The notes under the pieces are model-generated. The model made no database searches, was not told where the DNA came from, and was given only the letters and a program-made list of their open reading frames with translations. This document shows positions 22,156-30,304 of a stretch of 60,000 nt of DNA, one piece after another. How positions within the stretch are numbered: position 1 is the stretch's first letter; every line of letters starts with the position of its first letter. A program made the position numbers and the translations under genes. Source of the stretch: an uncultured Verrucomicrobiota bacterium (GTDB lineage Bacteria > Verrucomicrobiota > Verrucomicrobiia > Opitutales > Opitutaceae). The stretch lies in assembly GCA_903898675.1 (NCBI GenBank), contig CAIUGM010000018.1, positions 1-60,000 of the forward strand, read 5' to 3'.

Positions 22156-23685
22156 ATGGAAAACACTATAAGTGCGGTATACCACTCACCGCAGCATCAG
22201 GTTGAGGTAAGGACTAAAACCTACGTTCTGGACACGAACGTATTGCTGCACGACCCGCAATCGATCTTCAAATTTGAGGACAACAATCTGGCCATCCCGG
22301 TTGAGGTCCTCGAGGAGCTCGATGCGATAAAAAGCGAACAGTCCACCGAGCGCGGCCGCAATGCCCGCCGGGTGCACCGTATCCTGCAGGAGCTCCTGCC
22401 GGATTCTCGCTCGATGCACGAGGGCGTCAAGCTGCCGACTGGCGGCACGCTTTCCGTGATCATCAACCGCTACTTGGTGGAGAACAACTGGTCGTCGCCG
22501 GCCATGCAGCGGCTGCGCGCCGTGTTGTCGGACTTCACCAAGAAGGACAATCGCATCATCGCGAGCGCGCTGTTCGTCCAGGAGACCTATCAGCCGCCGA
22601 CCATTCTCGTCACCAAGGACGTCAACGTGCAGCTCAAGGCCCGCGCCGTCGGTCTTGAGGCCGAGGACTATCTCAATGACAAGGTGCCCGAGGCGACCAG
22701 TGACGATGACGGCTACCAGACCATCGCCCTCGATGTCTACGAGATGCAGCGCTTCTGCTCCGAGGGCGAACTCGTGCTCGGGGCCGAGGTCGTCGCCAAG
22801 CTATACCTTAATGAGTACATCCTCCTGATGACGCCGGAGGGCAAGACGATGCCGGGCCGTTATTACGGGGAAGGTGTCGTGCGCCGTCTGCATCTGCCTG
22901 ATTTCGTTAAGGCGCCCGGAGGCATTCCCATCCGCCCCCGCAACCTTGAACAGCAGTTTTTTGTCGATGCCCTGATGGACGACAATATCTCCCTCGTGAC
23001 CTGCTTCGGCAAAGCCGGCACCGGGAAAACCCTGCTTTCCATCGCCTGCGCGCTCTTCCAGACGAGCGATGAGAAATCACGCTACGACGGCATTTCCATT
23101 TCCCGGCCGGTCATCGCCCTGGGCAAGGACATCGGCTTCCTCCCCGGCACCCTCGAGGAAAAGATGAAGCCATGGCTGCAGCCCTATCATGACGCACTTG
23201 AGGTTTTGCTGCCGGCCAAGCCGCAGAAGGAACCGCAGTTCGCCAGCAAGAAGACCGGTAAGAAAAAAAAGAAACATGACGACGTCATGGCGATGATGTC
23301 ATCCCCGCAGCCGTCGCACGGCGGTGGCGGTGGCGGCGTTCCGCCGATGAAGCCCTACGAACGGCTCATCAAGAGCGGGCTGGTCGAGATCGAGGCACTG
23401 TGCTTTATCCGCGGTCGCTCCATTGCCCGCCGCTTTTTCATCCTCGACGAGGCACAGCAACTGACGCCGCACGAGGTGAAGACGGTCATCACGCGCATCT
23501 CCGAGAGTTCCAAGCTCGTGCTGATCGGGGATCCGGCGCAGATCGACAACCCTTACGTCGATTCCCGGAGCAACGGACTGGTCTATTGTCACAACCGCAT
23601 GAAGGGCCTCGGCCTCGCGGCGCACGTGAAGCTGTCCAAGGGCGAACGCTCCAAGCTCGCGGAACTCGCCGCGGATCTGCTCTAG
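22156..23685 (+). CDS. PIN-domain PhoH-family ATPase (YlaK/PhoH2 type)
   Basis: A 509-residue fusion of an N-terminal PIN nuclease domain (YVLDTNVLLHDP near 22-33, later DNRIIASALF and TKDVNVQLKA) with a C-terminal PhoH helicase-like ATPase. The ATPase has Walker A CFGKAGTGKTLLS near 284 and Walker B RRFFILDEAQQ near 425. PhoH2-type proteins are ATP-dependent RNA unwinding and cleaving enzymes. The ATG at 22156 is preferred because the 39 residues read upstream overlap the previous gene's end and are unlike the family. Between Walker A and B lies an unusual lysine-rich then glycine-rich linker (about 365-398). Confidence 0.92.
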   Translation: MENTISAVYHSPQHQVEVRTKTYVLDTNVLLHDPQSIFKFEDNNLAIPVEVLEELDAIKSEQSTERGRNARRVHRILQELLPDSRSMHEGVKLPTGGTLSVIINRYLVENNWSSPAMQRLRAVLSDFTKKDNRIIASALFVQETYQPPTILVTKDVNVQLKARAVGLEAEDYLNDKVPEATSDDDGYQTIALDVYEMQRFCSEGELVLGAEVVAKLYLNEYILLMTPEGKTMPGRYYGEGVVRRLHLPDFVKAPGGIPIRPRNLEQQFFVDALMDDNISLVTCFGKAGTGKTLLSIACALFQTSDEKSRYDGISISRPVIALGKDIGFLPGTLEEKMKPWLQPYHDALEVLLPAKPQKEPQFASKKTGKKKKKHDDVMAMMSSPQPSHGGGGGGVPPMKPYERLIKSGLVEIEALCFIRGRSIARRFFILDEAQQLTPHEVKTVITRISESSKLVLIGDPAQIDNPYVDSRSNGLVYCHNRMKGLGLAAHVKLSKGERSKLAELAADLL

Positions 23686-23738
23686 GCCTCCCGCGAGGAT
23701 TTTGCGAACGGCGAATTGCGGCCGCCCGGTCCCTTCGC

Positions 23739-24356
23739 TCAATCCTTGGCTTCCACTTCGACCGGCTTTTCCTCGGCCCCGGCGGGCGTTTCCTCGTCGA
23801 GGAGGCTCGGGCTGCCCTGGCGGCGGGCGATCAATTCCATGATGCCGGCGAAGAAACCGGTGAACATCAGGTCGCCGAACAGGGTGTTGCGGAAAAAGAA
23901 AATGGTCGGCGGATATTCCGGATGGCCGACCGTCAGGGCCTGCCACCAGCCGGCGGGGGTCTTGGCGTAGAATGCATCCGACGCCCACGACTGGGTGTTG
24001 GTCACCAGGTAAAACACGAGCGCGCCCAGCAGGGCCCCGTTGAGCAGGTTGAGCCATGATTTACGCTTCGCGACCCAGGCACCGATCAGCAGGGCCACAC
24101 CGAAGCAGGCCGTGCGCGCGATCAATCCACTCACCGGCCAGGTAAACCCGTATTCCCGGGCGTAGAAATTGTTCAGATACACGTCGGACAGGGCCAGTGC
24201 GAGGAAGGGAACCAGCCACATCCAGCGTTTGCGGAAATACACCGCGCCGCAGAACGCAATGGCCATGACCGGGGAGAAGTTCGACAGCGACAGATCCACG
24301 GTCGGCAGCAGCCGGTAGAGCGCGGCGAGCACGATTAGAATGATGGCGACGTACAT
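23739..24356 (-). CDS. DUF6580-like integral membrane protein
   Basis: 205 residues with about five or six membrane helices, starting MYVAIILIVLAALYRLLP (ATG 24356). The segment LSNFSPVMAIAFCGAVYF is characteristic of the DUF6580-type family. The size and helix count resemble S components of ECF vitamin transporters. The C-terminal tail is acidic and probably cytoplasmic. It is the last gene of the leftward run def, adenosyltransferase, this gene, and begins 50 bases after the adenosyltransferase stop. A role in cobalamin or cobinamide uptake is an inference from that position only. Confidence 0.7.
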   Translation of the reverse strand: MYVAIILIVLAALYRLLPTVDLSLSNFSPVMAIAFCGAVYFRKRWMWLVPFLALALSDVYLNNFYAREYGFTWPVSGLIARTACFGVALLIGAWVAKRKSWLNLLNGALLGALVFYLVTNTQSWASDAFYAKTPAGWWQALTVGHPEYPPTIFFFRNTLFGDLMFTGFFAGIMELIARRQGSPSLLDEETPAGAEEKPVEVEAKD

Positions 24357-24406
24357 GGCCGCGGATATAAACCCCGGAAGAGGGGTGAGACAAAACAAAA
24401 ACCGCG

Positions 24407-24961
24407 TCAGCCCTCGGCTTCCCGTGCAAGCAGCCAGAGCAGATCGGAGACGCGATTGACGTACTGCAACAGCACCGGGCGCACGGTTTTACCCTGCGGC
24501 CCGAGGCCGACCAGGCGGCGCTCCGCCCGCCGGGCGGCGGTGCGCGCGAGATCCAGGGCGGCGGCGTGCAGGTTGGCGCCCGGTGTCGCCCAGCCGTCGA
24601 ATTTGGGCTGCCGTGCCTCGACCGCGTGCAAGGCCGTGTCCAGCCGGGCCAGCTCGGTTTCGCCCAGTTTTTGAAACTTGGAATCAGCGTAGCGGGTGGC
24701 GTCGCCCTCGGCGCAGGTGATCTCGCCCATCAATGCCACGAGGTCCTTTTGGATTCTTACGAGCTCAGCGTGGCCGGGATCGGCGGATGGCAGGGTGGCC
24801 TTGGCCAAACCGATGGCCGAGTTCAATTCATCGAGGCTCCCCACCGCCTCGATTTGCGGGTGGTTCTTCGGGACGCGCTGGCCATACAACAGGCTGGTCG
24901 TTCCCAAATCGCCGGTGCGGGTGGCGATCGAGCGGGGGTTGCGCTGGTTGGCCGCGTCCAT
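24407..24961 (-). CDS. Cob(I)alamin adenosyltransferase, PduO type
   Basis: 184 residues. Transfers the adenosyl group of ATP to cob(I)alamin, making adenosylcobalamin. The N-terminal ATP-binding motif reads IATRTGDLGTTSLLYGQRV (about 12-30). VGSLDELNSAIGLAKA follows, and then the conserved arginine-rich helix LARTAARRAERRLVGL and YVNRVSDLLWLLAR at the C terminus. These mark the trimeric PduO/MMAB family. Its start codon lies 1 base after the stop of def, indicating co-translation. It converts cobalamin imported by routes such as the btuB receptor encoded elsewhere in the window. Confidence 0.95.
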   Translation of the reverse strand: MDAANQRNPRSIATRTGDLGTTSLLYGQRVPKNHPQIEAVGSLDELNSAIGLAKATLPSADPGHAELVRIQKDLVALMGEITCAEGDATRYADSKFQKLGETELARLDTALHAVEARQPKFDGWATPGANLHAAALDLARTAARRAERRLVGLGPQGKTVRPVLLQYVNRVSDLLWLLAREAEG

Positions 24962-24962
24962 G

Positions 24963-25532
24963 TCAGGATTTCCCGGCGGACTCGCGGGTCAGTTTCTTCA
25001 GGGCCTTCAGCTCGGGATCGATGGCAAGCAGGGTCGCCTTGTCCATGTGGTCGATGTAAAGCACCCCGTTCAAATGATCGACTTCATGCTGGACGCAACG
25101 CGCCAGCAGGCCGTTGCAACGCAGGATGTGCGCGTGACCGCCGGCATCCTTGAATTTGACCGTGATTTCGTCCGGCCGCACGACATCGCCGCGGATCTGC
25201 GGGAAAGAGAGGCAGCCCTCCTCGTAAACCGTCTCCGGCTCGGGCACGGGGGTGACCTCGGGATTGACCAGGACCAGCGGCATGAACAGCTCCAGCGGCG
25301 GGCGCGCGCCATCGTACTCCCAGTCGAACTCCGCTTCGACCGGCCGGAGATCCACCACGCACAACTGGATGGCCTGGCCGATCTGCTGGGCCGCGAGGCC
25401 GATGCCTTCGGCCGCGTGCATCGTCGCGATCATCTCGTCGGCCAGCTTCTTCAGGGCGGCGTTAAACGCAGTGATCTTGGCGCCTTTTTTGCGCAAAATT
25501 GGCTGATTGAAGCGAACAATATTCAGGGGCAT
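24963..25532 (-). CDS. def: Peptide deformylase
   Basis: 189 residues. Removes the formyl group from the N-terminal methionine of new proteins. All three metal-site motifs are present: GIGLAAQQIG, EGCLSFP and QHEVDHLNG (HExxH). The ATG at 25532 (MPLNIVRFNQPILRKKG) gives the usual length; the open frame continues upstream but is antisense to the 25614 gene. It heads the def, adenosyltransferase, DUF6580 run and diverges from the gene at 25614 across an 81-base gap, which must hold both promoters. Confidence 0.96.
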   Translation of the reverse strand: MPLNIVRFNQPILRKKGAKITAFNAALKKLADEMIATMHAAEGIGLAAQQIGQAIQLCVVDLRPVEAEFDWEYDGARPPLELFMPLVLVNPEVTPVPEPETVYEEGCLSFPQIRGDVVRPDEITVKFKDAGGHAHILRCNGLLARCVQHEVDHLNGVLYIDHMDKATLLAIDPELKALKKLTRESAGKS

Positions 25533-25613
25533 CGGTCTCGTATATAACCTGCACAGGGTATTTGCCTGCGCAAGGGTCCGGCAAATAAATTTGTTTCCCG
25601 GCCCCAAAACACT

Positions 25614-27281
25614 ATGAATCCAGGCATGCCCTCGTCTGTCTCCGTTTCCGGAGCCCGTTCTGCCGTTTGGCAGCTCTGGCTGGCCTTGGGGATTGGCCTC
25701 TTGCTGATGGCCTGGCTGCTCCCGGTAAACGTGAAGTCGCTGAACACCTCGCTGCTGCGCGAGGCCGGGCGCGATACGCCCACCGTCGCCAGCTTCGGCC
25801 GCGATCTCCTTGAACTCGACAAGCCGGGACCGGCCTCGCTGGTGCTCGAGGCGGCGCGCAAGATCGGCGATACCGGGGCGCCGGCGCTCGGGGCGGCCGT
25901 TGATGCCTTTGCCGAAAAGCACCGCGACATGATGCCGTGGGGCGGATGGGATGTCGCATTGGAACCGCTGCTCGTGGGCCGCAACGCCGCGACCTCTTCC
26001 GATTCGCAACCGGTTTTGCGCTTCATGGTCACCCAGCTGGCTCGTGACAATCTCCGGCGCTACCTCGCGGTTTCGCGCCTGCCCGCGGTCCAAACGCTCC
26101 TCAATACCGCCACGCTGACCACCACCCAGCGTTTCGTCCCGGCGAGCCGGCCCGGTGGCCAGCCGCTTGACGCGGTCATCTTGCTGACCGCCTACCTCTG
26201 GCAAACGGAACATCTGTCTCCCTCCCTCCAGCGCGAAGTGCGTACCCTGGCCGAGAACGCGATGGCGAACGGCCAGATGGGTGAGCTCGAGGATTTCTAC
26301 CTCGATATTCTGACGCTCGGCCAGCGGCTCAACTGGATCCAGCTCTCGGAGTTGCTGCGGACCACGGGCAGCCTTGGCACGGTCGGCCAGTTTGCCCATC
26401 TCGCCCGCGTGGCGCCCGAACATCTGCCGGTTATCTACACCGCGGCCCTGATGACCAAATCGGCCGACCAGGTCGCACATTACCTGATCACCTTTGGACG
26501 GCCCGGGGCCGAGCAGCTTCAGCTTGCCCTGTCCTATGGCGCCGGAGCCGTGGAGCAGCTCGTGCAGCGCCAGGCACCGGTGACCCGGGGCGCCGGGCCG
26601 GAATTCGAGTTCGGTGCGTCTTTCACCCTGCGCCACCCCGAACTGGCCCTGATCACGAAGTATGCCGCGTTTCTTGGCGGTATATTCCTTCTGCTCCGTT
26701 CGGTGGACCTGCGGTTGTTCAAGTCGATCGAATCGACCCTGCGCGGAGCCTTCCCGCGCATGGGCAGCGGCGTCATCGCCGTGCTGCTCACCTTTATTTT
26801 CTTCGTCTTCTCCGAGCCCTTCCTGCTCAAGGGCGCCCCCGTCTCCGATTACAAGATCAAGTTAACCATCCCGGTCATCGGCGCCCTCGCGGCGCCGGCC
26901 AAAGTCGCTTCAACCACACCCACCAACATGGACCTATCCACCATCCTCTCCATCACGACCTTCGCGTGCCTGCAGGTCGGCATGTATGTCATCTGCCTGC
27001 TGAAGATTTCCGACGTCGACCGCCAGCCGCTTGGCGCCCCGGGCAAGCTGAAGCTGATCGAGAACGAGGAGAACCTCTTCGACGGCGGCCTGTACCTCGG
27101 CATCGCCGGCACGGCCACCGCGCTGGTCCTGCAGGTGCTCGGCCTCATCGACGCCAATCTCCTCGCCGCCTATTCCTCCAACCTCTTCGGCATCGTGTGC
27201 GTGGCCCTCGTCAAAATCCGCCACGTGCGGCCCTACAAGCGCCGGCTTATTCTCGAGACCCTGCAGGGTGTGACGGCTTAA
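25614..27281 (+). CDS. Membrane protein with a MotA/TolQ/ExbB-like C-terminal channel region
   Basis: 555 residues. The layout is: N-terminal membrane helix (WQLWLALGIGLLLMAWLLP, about 22-40); a helical soluble domain of about 300 residues; two membrane helices (about 345-365 and 385-410); one at about 448-468; and two at the C terminus. The last two read LYLGIAGTATALVLQ and then ANLLAAYSSNLFGIVCVALV. The GxxGT start, the glycine spacing and the following helix resemble the TolQ/ExbB/MotA signature (GLxGTVxG, then A--ALxTTxxGL). The key Thr-Thr is replaced. No function is assigned in the literature I know. The gene at 27291 begins 9 bases after its stop and encodes a possible MotB/ExbD-like partner. 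Confidence 0.6.
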   Translation: MNPGMPSSVSVSGARSAVWQLWLALGIGLLLMAWLLPVNVKSLNTSLLREAGRDTPTVASFGRDLLELDKPGPASLVLEAARKIGDTGAPALGAAVDAFAEKHRDMMPWGGWDVALEPLLVGRNAATSSDSQPVLRFMVTQLARDNLRRYLAVSRLPAVQTLLNTATLTTTQRFVPASRPGGQPLDAVILLTAYLWQTEHLSPSLQREVRTLAENAMANGQMGELEDFYLDILTLGQRLNWIQLSELLRTTGSLGTVGQFAHLARVAPEHLPVIYTAALMTKSADQVAHYLITFGRPGAEQLQLALSYGAGAVEQLVQRQAPVTRGAGPEFEFGASFTLRHPELALITKYAAFLGGIFLLLRSVDLRLFKSIESTLRGAFPRMGSGVIAVLLTFIFFVFSEPFLLKGAPVSDYKIKLTIPVIGALAAPAKVASTTPTNMDLSTILSITTFACLQVGMYVICLLKISDVDRQPLGAPGKLKLIENEENLFDGGLYLGIAGTATALVLQVLGLIDANLLAAYSSNLFGIVCVALVKIRHVRPYKRRLILETLQGVTA

Positions 27282-27290
27282 GCCCCAGCC

Positions 27291-28679
27291 ATGAACAAGA
27301 CGCTGCTATTAATCATGTGCGACTTCATGTTGCTCAATCTCCTGGCCCTGACGCGCTGGGAGAAGGCTGAGCCACAGCACACCCAGCTGGAGACCGCGGC
27401 GCCGCGATCGGCGGCCAACGCCCCGGCGGTCAACGCCGACATGGTCGAGCTCATGAAGATCTCCCTGGAGGATGAAAAGGCCGCGCGCGAGAAACTCGCC
27501 GGCCAGCTTTCCTCCGCCCAGGGCTCGCTCACGGATCGTGAGAAAAATCTCGCCGCCCTGCAGCAACAGAAGGGCCAGCTGGAGAACACCCTCGCCGCCA
27601 CCCAGTCGAGCGCCCACGAACTGGAGCAGCGCTACACCGCCAGCGCCCAGGAGGCCTCCATGTCCAAGGAACAGCTCGCCAAGCTGCAGCGCGAGCTCGA
27701 GGAGCGCCGCGCCGAGGCCGACCGCCAGAAGGCCGAGCTGGCCCGCATGGAACGGCAGAACAGCGAGGCCCGCCAGCGCATTGAAAACCTCAATGTCGCC
27801 GTGCAGGTCGCCCAGCAGGAGAAGCAGCTCATCGCCCAGAATCTCACGGAGGCCAAGCAGCAGGTGGAGGTCGAGCGCCTGGAACGCATGAAGGTCCAGG
27901 AGCAGACCACGCAGCTGACCCAGGCCGTCGGCCAGCAGACCGAGAAAACCGGCGAACTCAGCAAGGAGATCCGCGACAACCGGCCGATCAACCCCAATGT
28001 CATTTTCAGCGAGTTCCTGGCCAACCGGGTGCAGACGTTCATCTCCGCCCGCCGGCCCGGCCTCTTCAGCCCGACGGTCAAGGACAAGGACACGCAGACC
28101 ATCCTCGTGAGCGACGGCAACAAGGTATACGCCTTGATGCACCTGAACGACACCCCATTCACCCTCAGCGATGTGCCCACCGATTATGATCAGGTCTCAG
28201 GCCGGCTGACGCGCGGGACCTTCAATGCGCCCATGGGCGAGCTGCAGTTTCTCCAATTGGACCCGCGCATCGTGGTCGCCCCGGTCGACGGCTCGCTGGC
28301 GGCGCTCATGGGCGCCAAGATCTACCAGCTGGCCAAGGAGCCGTTCAAGTTTCCCGATGCCGTGCTCGTGCGCGCGGATGACGGTCGCTATGGCGAGACC
28401 CCGTTTCGCATCGACCAGTCCAATGCCAGTTATGTGAAGCTCGACAACCGGATCGTCACGCGGCTGTTCGGAGAGATCGCCCCGAAGCGGGGGGACCTCG
28501 TCTTCAGCAAGACCGGCGAGATCATCGGCATCATGGTCAACAACGACTATTGCGCGGTGCTGGGCAACTTCGCCCCGGCCTACAGCCTCAAGACCGGGGA
28601 CAATCCCGAGCCCAAGACGAGTGTGATTCTCTCCGACGTCTACACCCGCTGGCAGCGGCTGCCCTTCAAGCTCCAGTAA
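27291..28679 (+). CDS. Membrane-anchored coiled-coil protein with a trypsin-like C-terminal domain
   Basis: 462 residues. A single N-terminal helix carries an aspartate within the membrane (LLLIMCDFMLLNLLAL, D11), as in MotB/ExbD/TolR proteins. Residues about 45-215 are a long coiled coil (KEQLAKLQRELEERRAE and similar). The C-terminal part, 225-462, is beta-rich and contains PKRGDLVFSKTGEIIGIMVN. This matches the region around the catalytic serine of HtrA/trypsin-fold proteins (GNSGGPLVN-x-x-GEVIGI), but the serine is absent, so an inactive protease-like binding domain is inferred. The gene is almost certainly in one operon with the membrane protein upstream. The end overlaps the opposing methyltransferase gene by 14 bases. 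Confidence 0.65.
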   Translation: MNKTLLLIMCDFMLLNLLALTRWEKAEPQHTQLETAAPRSAANAPAVNADMVELMKISLEDEKAAREKLAGQLSSAQGSLTDREKNLAALQQQKGQLENTLAATQSSAHELEQRYTASAQEASMSKEQLAKLQRELEERRAEADRQKAELARMERQNSEARQRIENLNVAVQVAQQEKQLIAQNLTEAKQQVEVERLERMKVQEQTTQLTQAVGQQTEKTGELSKEIRDNRPINPNVIFSEFLANRVQTFISARRPGLFSPTVKDKDTQTILVSDGNKVYALMHLNDTPFTLSDVPTDYDQVSGRLTRGTFNAPMGELQFLQLDPRIVVAPVDGSLAALMGAKIYQLAKEPFKFPDAVLVRADDGRYGETPFRIDQSNASYVKLDNRIVTRLFGEIAPKRGDLVFSKTGEIIGIMVNNDYCAVLGNFAPAYSLKTGDNPEPKTSVILSDVYTRWQRLPFKLQ

Positions 28680-29337
28680 GCCGGTTGGCGTCGCGCCGGC
28701 GGAAAACCACGCTGCGCAGTAAACCGCCGGAAAAGTCGCGGTGGGCCGCCGGGGCGAACCCGGCCACGGTGATCAATGCTTCCGCCGGCGGCAGTTCGCG
28801 GGCCGGCAGCCCGGTCTGCCAGCGGAAAAAAGCATAGAGGATCTTCAGCCAGACTTGCGCGCGCCAGCGGACCGGTCCGCCCGCCGGCAGTTGGAAATCC
28901 GCCCACAACCAGAGCGCGTCGGGCCGGAGGCTGGCGCTGATCCTTCCGACCAGTTCCGCCGCTTGCGCGGGCGTGAAACAATCGAGGAAGAAAAGGGTGA
29001 CTGCGGCATCGTAACTTCCAGCCGGCAACGGCGCCACCAGGACATCAGCCCGGTGGAAACTGATCCTGGCCCGGTCGGCGGGTGCGATCCCGGCTGCAGC
29101 GCGGGCCAGCATGGCGGCACTGAAATCGACGCACGTGATCTGTGCCTCGGGCGCGAGCCGGACCAGCCGGGCGAGACAGCGCCCGTCGCCTTCGCCGAGT
29201 ACAAGGATGGCGCGGCGGTCCTTGATTTCCTCCAGCAGGCAGAAGCGGGCCTGCTCCAGCGTGGAGCCGAAGGCGAGAAACTCTAGGAACCGGTACACGC
29301 GGGCCAGGCGATCAAAACTGCGCGGAGCCCGGCTCAT
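28666..29337 (-). CDS. Class I SAM-dependent methyltransferase
   Basis: 223 residues, soluble. Motif I is degenerate but clear (LVLGEGDGRCL near 47), motif II ITCVDFSAAMLARA, and motif post-II ISFHRADV followed by YDAAVTLFFLDCF, as in the Methyltransf_11/25 group. The substrate is unknown. Its ATG overlaps the stop of the UbiA-like gene (ATGA, 29334-29337), so the two are translationally coupled. That pairing resembles quinone or isoprenoid-lipid pathways, but this is inference. Confidence 0.82.
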   Translation of the reverse strand: MSRAPRSFDRLARVYRFLEFLAFGSTLEQARFCLLEEIKDRRAILVLGEGDGRCLARLVRLAPEAQITCVDFSAAMLARAAAGIAPADRARISFHRADVLVAPLPAGSYDAAVTLFFLDCFTPAQAAELVGRISASLRPDALWLWADFQLPAGGPVRWRAQVWLKILYAFFRWQTGLPARELPPAEALITVAGFAPAAHRDFSGGLLRSVVFRRRDANRLTGA

Positions 29338-30197
29338 GGGGTGAGCAGTTGAAGCAACAGGGGAATCAGAGGAGTCATCAGGGCCACGTCCGCCAGGGTC
29401 CGCGCCAGCTGCCGGCCGCAGCGCGCATGCAGCCGGTCAATCAGGCCCAGCAAAAGACCGCTGGCGGCGGCACCCAGCGAAGCAGTGCGCAGCATGCCGG
29501 ACTCGCGGGCGGCGAACCCCAGCGCAATGGCGGCGACCAGCCAGGGCAGCAGGTGAAGCAGCCGGGCGCCGGTGGGATATTGCAAGGCGAGGGAGGTCTG
29601 TCCTTGCGAGCGGTCAACTTCATGCTCCCACATGGAGATCAGGGAACAGTTGGCGAGGCAGAGCAGGCAGAAAAGCGCGAGTGGCACCCCGATCCTTGAT
29701 TGCGCCGCCGGGTGCGAGGCCAGCAGAAAACAGGAGACCCCGCCGGTGAGCAGCACGGCGACGCAGAGTTCCTTCGGGGCCCGCCACCGGCTGGTGCGAT
29801 GAATGAGCTGGTGGGACAGCAGGTAGGCGAGCACCGGCCCGAGCAGCAGGAAGCCTGCGACCAGCTCGCGGGTCGTCAGGGCCGCGAAAGAGAAAGCCAT
29901 CGTGCCGGTCAGCACGGTGAGCCATACGGCGGCGACCGGCCAGCGGTGGTGTTGATGGAACCAGTGGCGCTGGGTCTGCACCTGTCCGGGGGTCAGCCGC
30001 CAGCCCTCCAGCCAGCGGTCAATGACGTAAGCCAGCCAGACGGAGGCGCCGACGATCAGGGCCTGAGGCCATGAATCTGTCACATGGGCGACCCGGGCCA
30101 GCTGCCATTGCCAGAGCAAGGCGACGGCCGGTGCGTCGAGCGAGAGGATCGTCGGCCATTGCCACCAGTGCGGCCGGCCCGGAACAAAGTCTTTCAT
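29334..30197 (-). CDS. UbiA-like polytopic membrane protein
   Basis: 287 residues with about eight membrane helices. Two acidic loop motifs stand where UbiA prenyltransferases carry their aspartate-rich Mg-diphosphate sites: YVIDRWLEGWR near the start and SMWEHEVDRSQGQTSLA in the second half. Neither is a canonical NDxxDxxxD, so the assignment is tentative. The ATG at 30197 is preferred to the one at 30296 because the latter would leave only 8 bases before the divergent gene at 30305. Coupled by ATGA overlap to the methyltransferase. Confidence 0.6.
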   Translation of the reverse strand: MKDFVPGRPHWWQWPTILSLDAPAVALLWQWQLARVAHVTDSWPQALIVGASVWLAYVIDRWLEGWRLTPGQVQTQRHWFHQHHRWPVAAVWLTVLTGTMAFSFAALTTRELVAGFLLLGPVLAYLLSHQLIHRTSRWRAPKELCVAVLLTGGVSCFLLASHPAAQSRIGVPLALFCLLCLANCSLISMWEHEVDRSQGQTSLALQYPTGARLLHLLPWLVAAIALGFAARESGMLRTASLGAAASGLLLGLIDRLHARCGRQLARTLADVALMTPLIPLLLQLLTP

Positions 30198-30304
30198 GCC
30201 GGTCAGCAAGCGTATCAGCCAGTCAGCCGGGCGGGAAGCCTTAGCTTGGGGCCAGGGAGCCGGAGCAGGGTTTACACGTATGCCAATTCCCGCCAATCAG
30301 GGGC

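Noticed and set aside
24963-26636. A 557-residue leftward frame ending in peptide deformylase
   Set aside because: Only the last 189 residues are deformylase. The rest is antisense to the membrane-protein gene at 25614, so the start at 25532 was used.
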